From positions 2,170,001-2,234,000 of the forward strand of contig NZ_RAPS01000001.1 of the NCBI RefSeq assembly GCF_003610255.1: a DNA stretch of 64,000 nt, given 5' to 3'. Under the pieces are notes generated by a model. That model did no database searches and was not told where the DNA came from. It saw only the letters and a list, made by a program, of their open reading frames with translations. The translations under genes were made by a program, and so were the position numbers. This document shows, piece by piece, positions 49,469 to 58,434 of this stretch (within the stretch, counting starts at the first letter, position 1; every line of letters begins with the position of its first letter). The DNA comes from Streptomyces sp. TLI_171. GTDB lineage: Bacteria > Actinomycetota > Actinomycetes > Streptomycetales > Streptomycetaceae.

Positions 49469-50650
49469 GTGACCACCACCACCGAGAACTACGGCGTCGA
49501 CCCCACTCCGTCGCCGCTCGCCCTGCTGCTGCTCGGTCGCGAGGCCGACCCGAACAGCGAGCGCGGCGTGGACTGCCCCGGCGATCTGCCCGCCGCCTCC
49601 GACCCCGACCTGGTGGCGCGCGCCCGCGCCGCGAAGGAGAAGCTCGGCGACCGGGTCTTCATCCTGGGCCACCACTACCAGCGCGACGAGGTCATCGAGT
49701 TCGCCGACGTCACCGGCGACTCCTTCAAGCTGGCCCGGGACGCCGCGGCCCGCCCGGAGGCCGAGTTCATCGTCTTCTGCGGCGTGCACTTCATGGCGGA
49801 GTCCGCCGACATCCTCACCTCCGAGCGCCAGCAGGTCGTGCTGCCGGACCTGGCGGCCGGCTGCTCGATGGCCGACATGGCCACCGCCGAGCAGGTCGCC
49901 GAGTGCTGGGACGTGCTGTCCGAGGCGGGGGTCGCCGACGTCACCGTGCCGGTGTCGTACATGAACTCCTCGGCCGACATCAAGGCGTTCACCGGCAAGC
50001 ACGGCGGCACCATCTGCACCTCCTCCAACGCCAAGCGCGCCCTGGAGTGGGCGTTCGAGCAGGGAGAGAAGGTGCTGTTCCTCCCGGACCAGCACCTGGG
50101 GCGCAACACCGCGGTGCTGGAGATGGGCATCCCGCTCGACGAGTGCGTGCTGTACAACCCCCACAAGCCGAACGGCGGCCTGACCGCCGAGCAGTTGCGG
50201 AACGCCAGGATGATCCTGTGGCGCGGCCACTGCTCGGTGCACGGCCGGTTCAGCCTGGACTCGGTGAACGAGGTCCGCGAGCGGATCCCGGGCGTCACCG
50301 TGCTGGTGCACCCGGAGTGCAAGCACGAGGTGGTCAACGCCGCCGACCTGGTGGGCTCGACCGAGTACATCATCAAGGCGCTGGACGCCGCCGAGCCCGG
50401 CTCCAAGTGGGCGATCGGCACCGAGCTGAACCTGGTCCGCCGCCTGGCCAAGGCGCACCCGGACAAGGAGGTCGTCTTCCTCGACCGCACCGTGTGCTTC
50501 TGCTCGACCATGAACCGGATCGACCTGCCGCACCTGGTGTGGGCGCTGGAGTCGCTCGCCGAGGGCCGGGTGCCCAACGTGATCACGGTGGACGCCGAGA
50601 CCGAGAAGTACGCCAAGGCGGCGCTGGACCGGATGCTCGCCCTGCCGTAA
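49469..50650 (+). CDS. nadA: Quinolinate synthase A
   Basis: 393 residues of the long NadA type. The [4Fe-4S] Cys residues are in LAAGCSMADMA, LVHPECKHEV and TVCFCSTMNR; ILGHHYQRDEV and VSYMNSSADIKAF bind substrate. It condenses iminoaspartate and dihydroxyacetone phosphate to quinolinate for NAD synthesis. nadB and nadC are not in the window. GTG 49469 has AGGAGG 10 nt upstream. Two AGATAG boxes 10 bp apart lie at 49402-49417. Confidence 0.96.
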   Translation: MTTTTENYGVDPTPSPLALLLLGREADPNSERGVDCPGDLPAASDPDLVARARAAKEKLGDRVFILGHHYQRDEVIEFADVTGDSFKLARDAAARPEAEFIVFCGVHFMAESADILTSERQQVVLPDLAAGCSMADMATAEQVAECWDVLSEAGVADVTVPVSYMNSSADIKAFTGKHGGTICTSSNAKRALEWAFEQGEKVLFLPDQHLGRNTAVLEMGIPLDECVLYNPHKPNGGLTAEQLRNARMILWRGHCSVHGRFSLDSVNEVRERIPGVTVLVHPECKHEVVNAADLVGSTEYIIKALDAAEPGSKWAIGTELNLVRRLAKAHPDKEVVFLDRTVCFCSTMNRIDLPHLVWALESLAEGRVPNVITVDAETEKYAKAALDRMLALP

Positions 50651-50693
50651 CGATTCACCGCGCCGCGCGCACGAGAGGCGCCGCGCACACGAG

Positions 50694-50724
50694 AGGGCGG
50701 GCACCCCACCGGGGTGCCCGCCCT
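50694..50724. terminator. Hairpin between nadA and pspAA
   Basis: AGGGCGGGCACCCC and GGGGTGCCCGCCCT form a perfect 14-bp stem with a 3-nt loop in the convergent gap; it can serve both genes. Confidence 0.8.
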
Positions 50725-50745
50725 TCGTCACGTACCGCGCCCGAA

Positions 50746-51039
50746 CTACTCCGGGAGGCCCGGGATCAGGCCGTCGCCCTCGTCCCGCAGCAGCTCGCGC
50801 ACCTGGTCCAGGGACGCCTCGGCGTCCGGCAGGATCAGGTCCGACGGCTCCAGCGACTCCGGCGGCAGCGGCGTACCGACCTCGCGGACGGCCGCCAGCA
50901 GGGTGCCGAGCGCCGCCTTGAAGGCCGCCTCGTCGCCCGACTCGACGGCCTGGAGCAGCTCGTCGTCCAGCTGGTTCAGCCGGTTCAGGTCGCCCTCGGC
51001 GACCTCGAACTGCCCCTCACCCAAGACCCGCATGATCAT
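50746..51039 (-). CDS. pspAA: PspA-associated protein PspAA
   Basis: 97-residue acidic protein matching the PspAA family: MRVLGEGQFEV start, LDDELLQAVESGDEAAF helix and the LEPSDLILPDAEASLDQV region. It is encoded 24 nt after pspA on the same strand, its usual place in actinobacteria. It is thought to act with PspA in envelope stress, but its biochemistry is undefined. ATG 51039, or the second ATG at 51033. Confidence 0.85.
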   Translation of the reverse strand: MIMRVLGEGQFEVAEGDLNRLNQLDDELLQAVESGDEAAFKAALGTLLAAVREVGTPLPPESLEPSDLILPDAEASLDQVRELLRDEGDGLIPGLPE

Positions 51040-51063
51040 GCTGGTGCGTCTCCCCTGCTCGGG

Positions 51064-51855
51064 CTACTTGTTGTAGTTGATGGTCGGCGGAGGGGTGTCC
51101 TGCTGCTTCCCCTGCTCGATCGCCTGCGGCTGGGAGGCGGGGGCGCCGCCGGTCAGCTCGGCCTTCATCCGGGCCAGCTCCAGCTCGACGTCGCTGCCGC
51201 CGGCCACCCGCTCCAGCTCGGCCTCGATGTCGTCCTTGCGGCCGAGGCCGCTGGCGTCGTCGAGCGCGCCGGAGGCCAGCAGCTCGTCGATCGCGCCCGC
51301 CCGGGCCTGCATCTGGGCGGTCTTGTCCTCCGCTCGCTGGATGGCCAGGCCGACGTCGCCCATCTCCTCGGAGATGCCGGAGAAGGACTCGGCGATCCGG
51401 GTCTGCGCCTGGGCCGCGGTGTAGGTGGCCTTGATGGTCTCCTTCTTGGTGCGGAAGGCGTCCACCTTGGCCTGGAGGCGCTGGGAGGCGAGCGTGAGCT
51501 TCTCCTCCTCGCCCTGCAGGGCCTGGTACTGCGTCTCCAGGTCGGTGATCTGGGACTGCAGGTTGGCCTTGCGGCTGAGCGCCTCGCGGGCGAGGTCCTC
51601 GCGGCCGAGGGACAGCGCCTTGCGGCCCTGGTCCTCGTACTTGGAGGACTGCTGCTGGAGCTGGGTGAGCTGGAGTTCCAGGCGCTTGCGGGAGGTGGCC
51701 ACGTCGGCGACGCCCCTGCGCACCTTCTGCAGCAGTTCCAGCTGCTTCTGGTAGGAGTAGTCGAGCGTTTCGCGCGGGTCCTCCGCCCGGTCCAAGGCCT
51801 TGTTCGCCTTGGAGCGGAAGATCAGCCCCATACGCTTCATGATTCCGTCGCTCAT
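51064..51855 (-). CDS. pspA: PspA/IM30-family envelope stress protein
   Basis: 263 residues, almost wholly helical coiled coil, beginning MKRMGLIFRSKANKALDRAE after a 5-residue lead. It belongs to the ESCRT-III-like PspA/Vipp1 family that binds and protects the inner membrane. A flexible Gln/Pro-rich tail (about 240-263) ends it. ATG 51855 or the internal ATG at 51840 could start it. Forms pspA-pspAA; no pspB/C equivalents are nearby. Confidence 0.93.
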   Translation of the reverse strand: MSDGIMKRMGLIFRSKANKALDRAEDPRETLDYSYQKQLELLQKVRRGVADVATSRKRLELQLTQLQQQSSKYEDQGRKALSLGREDLAREALSRKANLQSQITDLETQYQALQGEEEKLTLASQRLQAKVDAFRTKKETIKATYTAAQAQTRIAESFSGISEEMGDVGLAIQRAEDKTAQMQARAGAIDELLASGALDDASGLGRKDDIEAELERVAGGSDVELELARMKAELTGGAPASQPQAIEQGKQQDTPPPTINYNK

Positions 51856-52059
51856 GGGCCTCGATAGCCCCCTTCTTCGGGCCTGGGTTTGCGTCTCGTG
51901 ACAGGTCGAGTGTATGCGCGACGGGGTCTCCGGCGCAGTGCACCGACCTGCAACAAGCCTGCTACAGCGGGGGGCCGTTCGGCATCGTCCTCGCGATCGA
52001 TATCGGTTTGGGTCCGAGGTCACGACGGAATGCCGCCGGTCAACCCGTACGCTGGAGGG

Positions 52060-52659
52060 GTGTTCCGACGCCGCTCTGATGAATCCGCCGCCTCCTCCAC
52101 CGTCACCATGACCGAGGAGGACGCGCCGCAGTCCCGCGACCCGCAGGCCCCGAAGGGCCGGCCCACGCCGAAGCGCAGTGAGGCCGAGGCCAACCGGAAG
52201 ACCCGGGTCACCGTTCCCAAGGACCGCAAGGAGGCCGCGAAGCAGGCCCGCGAGCGGGTCCGCACCGAGCGGGAGAAGCAGCGCACCGCACTGCTGAACG
52301 GTGACGAGCGGGCCCTGCCGCCGCGCGACAAGGGCCCGGTGCGGCGCTACGTCCGCGACTTCATCGACTCCCGCTGGGCCGCGGCCGAGTTCTTCCTGCC
52401 GTACGCCGTCGTGGTGCTGGTGCTCAGCATCACGAAGATCAACACCCTGCAGCTGCTCTCCACGCTGCTGTTCATGGTCTTCTTCGTGGTGGTCATCCTG
52501 GACTTCGTCCGGATCGGCTTCGTGCTGCGCAAGGGCCTCGCCGAGCGCTTCCCGAACCAGGACACCCGCGGCGCCGTGATGTACGGCCTGATGCGCACCC
52601 TGCAGATGCGCCGCCTGCGGCTGCCCAAGCCGATGGTCAAGCGGGGCGAGCGGCCCTGA
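52060..52659 (+). CDS. DUF3043 membrane protein
   Basis: 199 residues: basic N-terminal half (FRRRSDESAAS, RVTVPKDRKEAAKQARERVR, DFIDSRWAAAEFFLPY) and two adjacent membrane helices (about 118-133 and 140-160). The family is conserved in actinobacteria with no known function. GTG 52060 is 6 nt after a TACGCT box, and GGAGGG touches the start codon, so a leaderless message is likely. Its stop overlaps the methyltransferase gene by 4 nt. Confidence 0.87.
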   Translation: MFRRRSDESAASSTVTMTEEDAPQSRDPQAPKGRPTPKRSEAEANRKTRVTVPKDRKEAAKQARERVRTEREKQRTALLNGDERALPPRDKGPVRRYVRDFIDSRWAAAEFFLPYAVVVLVLSITKINTLQLLSTLLFMVFFVVVILDFVRIGFVLRKGLAERFPNQDTRGAVMYGLMRTLQMRRLRLPKPMVKRGERP

Positions 52660-53561
52660 CCGCGGAAGCCGTTCCGCCGTACTGGGCCCCGCCGGCGCAG
52701 CAGCCGGTCGGGGCCTTCGGCACGCCGGGCATCCCCGCCCAGTACGGCTACGGGCCGTCGACGGGCCGGCACGGGCGGCTGCCCGCGCGCGGCGGGCCGT
52801 ACCACAGCGGGGCCGGCGAGTGGCTGGAGCGGCAGGGCGGCCTGCACAACCTGGTCCGCCAGGAGCTGGTGACCCGTCAGCTGGCCGAGCAGCTCACCCG
52901 GGGCACCGCCCTGCGGGTGCTGGACGTCGGCTGCGCCGAGGGCACCCAGGCGCTGCGGCTGGCGCGGGCCGGGCACTTCGTCACCGCGATCGACCCCGAC
53001 CCGGTGCTGCTCGGCACCGCCCAGCAGGCGCTGGCCGCCGAGCCGCCCGAGGTCCGCGAGCGGGTCCAGCTGCTCACCGGCGACGGGCACCAGGTGGGCC
53101 GCTGGTTCGGCCCGCGCAGCTTCGACCTGGTGCTCTGCCACGGAACCCTGATGTACCTGCCCGACCCGGACCCGATGCTGGCCTCGGTCGCCCGCATCCT
53201 GGCGCCCGGCGGGCTGCTCTCGCTGCTGGTCCGCAACGGCGACGCGCTGGCCATGCGGGCCGGCCTGACCGGCGACTGGCGGGCCTGCCAGGAGGCCTTC
53301 GACAGCACCCGCTACACCAACCGGCTCGGCCTGCCCGCCCGCGCCGACCGGCTCGCCGAACTCTCCGGCACGCTCGCCGAGTTCGCCGTCCCCGTGCGCC
53401 ACTGGTACGGGGTGCGGGTGTTCACCGACACCATGCCCGACGAGGCCGCCCCGGTGGACGGCCGGCAGCTCGGGCAGCTGCTGGACGCCGAGGAGCGGGC
53501 CGGCAAGCAGGACCCGTACCGGCAGGTCGCCGCGCTGCTGCACGTGGTCGCGGCGAAGTAG
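52656..53561 (+). CDS. Class-I SAM-dependent methyltransferase, probable CTG start
   Basis: About 301 residues. The Rossmann methyltransferase begins near residue 82 with LRVLDVGCAEGTQALRLA and has DLVLCHGTLMYLPD. The block GEWLERQGGLHNLV upstream of the first GTG (52869) looks like part of the family, so a start at 52869 would be too short. No ATG, GTG or TTG exists in frame between the previous gene and 52869; CTG 52656 overlaps the DUF3043 stop as CTGA and has GGGGCGAG 6 nt upstream. It acts probably on tRNA or a small molecule; unknown. Confidence 0.8.
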   Translation: MTAEAVPPYWAPPAQQPVGAFGTPGIPAQYGYGPSTGRHGRLPARGGPYHSGAGEWLERQGGLHNLVRQELVTRQLAEQLTRGTALRVLDVGCAEGTQALRLARAGHFVTAIDPDPVLLGTAQQALAAEPPEVRERVQLLTGDGHQVGRWFGPRSFDLVLCHGTLMYLPDPDPMLASVARILAPGGLLSLLVRNGDALAMRAGLTGDWRACQEAFDSTRYTNRLGLPARADRLAELSGTLAEFAVPVRHWYGVRVFTDTMPDEAAPVDGRQLGQLLDAEERAGKQDPYRQVAALLHVVAAK

Positions 53562-53577
53562 CGCAACCGACGGGCCG

Positions 53578-53778
53578 TCAGCCCTCGTGCAGGCTCATCG
53601 GGTAGATGTCCCGGCCGTCCTCGACCAGCACCACGCGGTCCACGCCGTCCTCCAGCAGGGTCTTCCACTCCTCGCCGATCCAGGACTCGGCGTCGCCCTG
53701 GCTGGAGAACTCCTCGGCGCCGCCCTCCGGGGTCACCACGGTGCCGTCGCTCTTCTCGTACCGCCAGGTCCACACCAT
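53578..53778 (-). CDS. Small conserved hypothetical protein
   Basis: 66 residues, acidic, with Trp-rich VWTWRYEKSDG start and EEFSSQGDAESWIGEEWK helix. ATG 53778 has GGAGGAG 6 nt upstream, which is strong. Similar short proteins are common in streptomycetes, but I know of no function. It ends 16 nt from the convergent methyltransferase and is divergent from cobU. Confidence 0.8.
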   Translation of the reverse strand: MVWTWRYEKSDGTVVTPEGGAEEFSSQGDAESWIGEEWKTLLEDGVDRVVLVEDGRDIYPMSLHEG

Positions 53779-53869
53779 GCCGGGCTCCTCCGTGAGTCGT
53801 GCCACTGGGTCGTGACGGTAGCGTGCCCACCCGGCGAGCGGGCAATGCGCCGTCCGGCAGGATGATCGC

Positions 53870-54430
53870 ATGGCACTCCCCCGCACCCTGCTCCTCGGCG
53901 GCGCCCGCTCCGGCAAGTCCACCCACGCCGAGCGGCTGCTCGCCGACCGCGCCGACGTCCTCTACGTGGCCACCTCCGGCACCCGGGACGGCGACGCCGA
54001 CTGGGCCCACCGCGTCGGCCTGCACCGGGCCCGCCGCCCGGCCGGCTGGCGCACCGCCGAGACCTGCGAGCTGGAGGCGGTGCTGACCGACCGGGCCGAC
54101 CCGGCGCCGGTGCTGATCGACTGCCTGGCGCTCTGGCTCACCGCCGTCATGGACGAGCACGACGCCTGGGACGACCGGGCGTGGCCGGGCGGCGCCCGGG
54201 AGGCGGTGGAGGCGCGCTGCGCCGCGCTGGCCGCGGCCTGGGCGGGCACCGCCCGGGAGGTGGTCGCGGTATCCAACGAGGTCGGCATGGGCGTGGTGCC
54301 CGCGACCGCCGCCGGACGGCGCTTCCGGGACACCCTCGGGCGGCTCAACATGGCGGTCGCAGACGCCTCCGAGCAGGTGCTGCTGGTGGTCGCCGGACAG
54401 GTGCTGACCATCAAAGCGGCGGCCGTGTAG
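53870..54430 (+). CDS. cobU: Adenosylcobinamide kinase / adenosylcobinamide-phosphate guanylyltransferase
   Basis: 186 residues. The P-loop LGGARSGKSTHAE and the GMP-binding His in GLHRARRPAGWR match CobU/CobP. It phosphorylates adenosylcobinamide and transfers GMP to it in lower-ligand assembly of cobalamin. First of cobU-cobT-cobS with 11- and 4-nt spacers. ATG 53870. It has no cobalamin riboswitch: the 91-nt gap upstream is too short and has no B12-box-like sequence. Confidence 0.95.
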   Translation: MALPRTLLLGGARSGKSTHAERLLADRADVLYVATSGTRDGDADWAHRVGLHRARRPAGWRTAETCELEAVLTDRADPAPVLIDCLALWLTAVMDEHDAWDDRAWPGGAREAVEARCAALAAAWAGTAREVVAVSNEVGMGVVPATAAGRRFRDTLGRLNMAVADASEQVLLVVAGQVLTIKAAAV

Positions 54431-54441
54431 ATTGCCGAGCG

Positions 54442-55560
54442 ATGGACACCACCGTGGATCTCGACACTTTCTCCTCGCTCGTCGAACGGCCTGACGAGGG
54501 TGCGCGGCGCGGCGCCGAGGAGCGCTGGCAGCAGTTGGCCATGCCGCCCGGCGGCCTGGGCCGGCTCCAGGAGCTGGGGGCCTGGCTGGCGTCCGCGCAG
54601 GGCGAGACGCCGGTCCGTCCGCTGACCAGCACCCGCGTCCTGCTGTTCGCCGCCGACCACGGCGTCGCGTCGCTCGGCGTCTCCACGCTGGACGCCCGCG
54701 GCGGCACCGCCGACCGGGTCCGCGCGGTCCTCGACGGCACCGCCCCGGTCGCCGTGCTGGCCCGCCGCTACGGCGCGGACGTCCGGGTGGTCGACATCGC
54801 GGTGGACGCCGACCCCGCCGAGTTCCCCGAGGAGGTCGTCCGCCACCGGGTGCGGCGCGGCTCCGGCCGGATCGACGTCGAGGACGCGCTCGGCGCCGAG
54901 GAGGCCGCCCTGGCCTTCCGGGCCGGGATGGCGGTCGCCGACGAGGAGGCCGACGCCGGCACCGACCTGGTGCTGCTCGGCGACCTCGGGGTGGGCTCCA
55001 CCACGGTCGCCGCCGTGCTGATCGGCGCGCTGTGCGGCACCGACGCCGCCGCCGTCACCGGCCGCGGCTCCGGCGTCGACGACCGGGTCTGGATGGTCAA
55101 GTGCGCCACCGTCCGCGACGCGCTGCGCCGGGCCCGGCCGGTGCTCGGCGACCAGTTGGCGCTGCTCGCCGCGACCGGCGGCGCCGACTTCGCCGCGATC
55201 ACCGGGTTCCTGCTGCAGGCCGCCGTCCGCAAGCTGCCGGTGGTGCTGGACGGCGTGGTCTCCGCCGCGTGCGCGCTGGTCGCCCAGCGGATCGCCTTCC
55301 GCGCCCCCGAGTGGTGGCGGGCCGCCGCCCTCACCGGCGAACCCGCCCAGGCCAAGGCCTACGACCGGCTCACCCTGACGCCGCTGCACGAGGCGGGCGT
55401 CACCATGGGCGAGGGCGTCTCGGCGGTCCTCGCCCTGCCCCTGCTGCAGGCCGCCACCGACACCCTCGCGGAGCCGGTCGCCGTCCCCAGCGCGAAGCCC
55501 CTTCCCCCGCGGGCCCCGGCCAAGCTGCCGACGGCCTCGGAGCTGTTGGGCCGTTACTGA
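54442..55560 (+). CDS. cobT: Nicotinate-nucleotide-dimethylbenzimidazole phosphoribosyltransferase
   Basis: 372 residues. PPGGLGRLQELGAWLA, FAADHGVASLGVS, LGDLGVGSTTVAA and the catalytic Glu in GVTMGEGVSAVLAL are diagnostic of CobT. It makes alpha-ribazole phosphate, the lower base of cobalamin. ATG 54442 lies 11 nt after cobU. Its stop is 4 nt before cobS. Confidence 0.95.
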   Translation: MDTTVDLDTFSSLVERPDEGARRGAEERWQQLAMPPGGLGRLQELGAWLASAQGETPVRPLTSTRVLLFAADHGVASLGVSTLDARGGTADRVRAVLDGTAPVAVLARRYGADVRVVDIAVDADPAEFPEEVVRHRVRRGSGRIDVEDALGAEEAALAFRAGMAVADEEADAGTDLVLLGDLGVGSTTVAAVLIGALCGTDAAAVTGRGSGVDDRVWMVKCATVRDALRRARPVLGDQLALLAATGGADFAAITGFLLQAAVRKLPVVLDGVVSAACALVAQRIAFRAPEWWRAAALTGEPAQAKAYDRLTLTPLHEAGVTMGEGVSAVLALPLLQAATDTLAEPVAVPSAKPLPPRAPAKLPTASELLGRY

Positions 55561-55564
55561 GCAG

Positions 55565-56329
55565 GTGGGCAGCGGGAACGAGAGGGCCCGGACCGACGGA
55601 CTGCGGTTCGCGTTCGGGACGCTGACGGTCCTTCGGGTCCGCGTGCACCGGTGGGACCGGTCGGCCGGCGGGGCCGCGATGCTGCTGGCGCCGGTGGTCG
55701 GGGTGGTCGTGGGCGCCCTCGCCGGCGGCGTGGGCGCGCTGGTCGCCTGGCGCGGCGGGGCACTGCTCGGGGCGGTCGCCGCGGTGGCCGTCGGGGCGGC
55801 GCTGACCCGGGGGCTGCACCTGGACGGGGTGGCGGACGTCGCGGACGGGCTGGGCAGCGGGAAGCCGGCCGAGGACGCCCTGCGGATCATGAAGCAGTCG
55901 GACATCGGGCCGTTCGGCGTGCTGACGCTGGTGCTGCTGATGCTCGCTCAGATCGCGGCCCTGGCCGGCCAGTTCGCCCTCTCGCCGGGGCGCGGCGCGC
56001 TGGCCGCCGGCGTCGCGGCGGTGGCGGGGCGGACGGCCCTCGCCTGGGGGTGCCTGCGCTCGGTGCCGGCCGCCCGGCCCGGCGGGCTGGGGGCGATGGT
56101 GGCGGCGACCGTGCCTCCGGGGGCGGCGGTGGCGGTGACGGCGGTGGTGGCCGTCGCCGCGGCGGCGGTCCGGTGGCAGTACGGGGTGGCGGTGCTGATC
56201 GGGGTCGCCGTGGCGGCCGGCCTGCTGCGGCGCTGCGTGCGGCGGTTCGGCGGCGTGACCGGGGACGTGCTGGGAGCGCTGGTGGAGACGTCGGCGACCG
56301 CGGCGCTGGCGGCCGTGGCACTGGTGTGA
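55565..56329 (+). CDS. cobS: Adenosylcobinamide-GDP ribazoletransferase (cobalamin synthase)
   Basis: 254-residue polytopic membrane protein. The signature TRGLHLDGVADVADGLGSG and C-terminal FGGVTGDVLGALVE are typical CobS. It joins GDP-cobinamide and alpha-ribazole to give cobalamin. GTG 55565, with the ribosome site presumably inside the cobT 3' end. Last gene of the cobUTS set. Confidence 0.95.
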   Translation: MGSGNERARTDGLRFAFGTLTVLRVRVHRWDRSAGGAAMLLAPVVGVVVGALAGGVGALVAWRGGALLGAVAAVAVGAALTRGLHLDGVADVADGLGSGKPAEDALRIMKQSDIGPFGVLTLVLLMLAQIAALAGQFALSPGRGALAAGVAAVAGRTALAWGCLRSVPAARPGGLGAMVAATVPPGAAVAVTAVVAVAAAAVRWQYGVAVLIGVAVAAGLLRRCVRRFGGVTGDVLGALVETSATAALAAVALV

Positions 56330-56554
56330 CTGCCCGTCAGGTTCCGGCCCGTACGCGAACTCACGCACCGTCACGGGTCGCGGCGGTTCGTGCACGGGGG
56401 CAGGCGGGGCGGCGGGATCCCAATATGCGGACTACCATGCGGTGAGCACCCTGGCCCTGTGCCCCGTTTCGCCGCGGAGTCTGCCTGGGTTTTGCCGGGT
56501 CGGCAATGGCGCCGTCACCGGCTGTGGACCGCGAAAGAACAGGACGCATTTGTC

Positions 56555-58051
56555 GTGACTGCACTGTCTGTGAGCACCTCCTCCGCCGTGAGCCTGCGTG
56601 CGGATGCCCTGGTGATCGGCGTGGCGAAGGGGCCCAAGGGCCTGGTCGTGGCGTCCGGTGCCGAGGCGGTCGTCGAGGCGTTCGATGGCAAGCTGGCCGA
56701 GGTCCTCACCACCCTGGGCGCCACCGGCGCCGAGGGTGAGGCGGTCAAGCTTCCCGCGCCGGCCGGGCTGAAGGCGCCGCTGGTGCTGGCCGTGGGCCTG
56801 GGCGAGGCCGCCGACGGCGCGTTCGGCGCCGAGGAGCTGCGAAAGGCGGCCGGTGTCGCCGCCCGCACCCTGGCCGGGTCGAAGAAGGTCGCGCTGGCGC
56901 TGCCGGCGGTCTCCGCCGAGGCGGTCGAGGCGGTCGCGCTGGGCGCGCTGCTCGGCTCGTACGCGTTCGGCAGCTACAAGGGCGAGGTGGCGAAGGCGCC
57001 GGTCGCCGAGCTGGTCCTGGTGACCGACCGGAAGGCCTCGAAGGACGCCAAGGCCGCCGTGGAGCGCGCCGCGGCGATCGGCGAGGAGATGAACCGGGCC
57101 CGTGACCTGGTCAACACCGCGCCGAACGACCTGAACCCGAAGTCCTTCGCGGCGATCGCGCAGGCGGCCGGCAAGGAGCACGGCCTGAAGGTCGAGGTGC
57201 TGGACGAGAAGGCTCTGCTGAAGGGCGGCTTCGGCGGCATCCTCGGCGTGGGCGTCGGCTCGGCCAACCCGCCGCGGCTGGTGAAGGTGGCCTACACCCA
57301 CCCGAAGGCGAAGGCCTCGCTGGCGTTCGTCGGCAAGGGCATCACCTACGACTCGGGCGGCATCTCGCTCAAGCCGGCCGGCCACAACGAGACCATGAAG
57401 TGCGACATGGCGGGCGCCGCCGCGGTGTTCGCCGCCGTGGTCGCCGCCAAGCGCCTGGGCCTGCAGGTCAACGTGACGGCGTGGCTGGCGCTGGCGGAGA
57501 ACATGCCGTCCGGCTCGGCGACCCGTCCGGGCGACGTGCTGCGGATGTACGGCGGCAAGACCGTCGAGGTGCTGAACACCGACGCCGAGGGCCGGCTGGT
57601 GCTGGCCGACGCGATCGTCCGGGCCGGCGAGGAGAAGCCGGACGTGATCGTGGACGTCGCGACGCTGACCGGCGCGATGGTGCTGGCGCTCGGCAACCGC
57701 ACCTTCGGCGTGATGGCCAACAACGACGCGCTGCGCACCCGGCTGCACGAGACCGCGGGCGCGGTGGGCGAGCAGTCCTGGCCGATGCCGCTGCCGGCCG
57801 ACCTGCGCAAGGGCATGGTCGAGTCGACCGTCGCGGACCTGGCGAACATGGGCGAGCGGATGGGCGGCGGCCTGGTGGCCGGCCTGTTCCTGAAGGAGTT
57901 CGTGGCCGAGGGCATCGACTGGGCGCACCTGGACATCGCCGGCCCGGCGTTCAACGAGGGCGGCCCGTCCGGCTACACCCCGAAGGGCGGCACCGCGAGC
58001 GCGGTGCGCACCCTGGTCCGCTTCGCGGAGGACACCGCCGCGGGCAAGTGA
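56555..58051 (+). CDS. pepA: Leucyl aminopeptidase (M17)
   Basis: 498 residues. The M17 active site is shown by FVGKGITYDSGGISLKP (metal Lys and Asp) and NTDAEGRLVLADAI (signature with Asp, Glu and Arg). It removes N-terminal residues from peptides in the cytoplasm and needs two metal ions. GTG 56555 has AGGA 10 nt upstream; earlier in-frame starts exist but lack family sequence. A strong terminator follows. The N-terminal domain is rich in Ala and Val, normal for the family. Confidence 0.96.
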   Translation: MTALSVSTSSAVSLRADALVIGVAKGPKGLVVASGAEAVVEAFDGKLAEVLTTLGATGAEGEAVKLPAPAGLKAPLVLAVGLGEAADGAFGAEELRKAAGVAARTLAGSKKVALALPAVSAEAVEAVALGALLGSYAFGSYKGEVAKAPVAELVLVTDRKASKDAKAAVERAAAIGEEMNRARDLVNTAPNDLNPKSFAAIAQAAGKEHGLKVEVLDEKALLKGGFGGILGVGVGSANPPRLVKVAYTHPKAKASLAFVGKGITYDSGGISLKPAGHNETMKCDMAGAAAVFAAVVAAKRLGLQVNVTAWLALAENMPSGSATRPGDVLRMYGGKTVEVLNTDAEGRLVLADAIVRAGEEKPDVIVDVATLTGAMVLALGNRTFGVMANNDALRTRLHETAGAVGEQSWPMPLPADLRKGMVESTVADLANMGERMGGGLVAGLFLKEFVAEGIDWAHLDIAGPAFNEGGPSGYTPKGGTASAVRTLVRFAEDTAAGK

Positions 58052-58060
58052 TCCGCTGAC

Positions 58061-58097
58061 GTGTGGGGCCCGGCACCAACGGTGCCGGGCCCCACAC
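58061..58097 (+). terminator. Strong hairpin after pepA
   Basis: GTGTGGGGCCCGGCACC and GGTGCCGGGCCCCACAC form a perfect 17-bp stem with an AAC loop, 9 nt after the stop. Confidence 0.85.
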
Positions 58098-58434
58098 GCA
58101 TTACCAGCCGGTAGCCCGGTACGCCAATACGACGATGTGTTCGCCTCCGGCGAAACTTAATTCCGCAGAGCGGAACAGGGCCGGTGAAGACCCCCGGACG
58201 GAGTACCTCCGCTTGCCGATTTCCCGGCCGTGAGCTGCGACGATACCTCCGAGAACGGGTCATACCGCCGTCGCGCGGGCCGCTGCGGATGCTCCTCGGG
58301 GCACCCGCCGACGCCACCTGCCGCCAACAAGTGCAAAGATGTATTTCCGGCACGACTGGGCGCCTTACGAGGGCACTCACCCACCGGACCGCGACCGGCC
58401 CGGCGATCCGCACCTTTTGCATGGAGGACGTGAC
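58098..58434 (+). promoter_or_regulatory. Upstream region of lpdA
   Basis: 337 nt with no convincing gene. It contains TTCCGC-AGA-GCGGAA (58161-58175), a perfect 6-bp inverted repeat, and some relatively AT-rich DNA (CTTAATTCC). This probably holds the lpdA-sucB promoter, but I cannot place the start. Confidence 0.4.

Noticed and set aside
53779..53869. Cobalamin riboswitch before cobU
   Set aside because: The 91-nt gap is too short and has no B12-box-like sequence.
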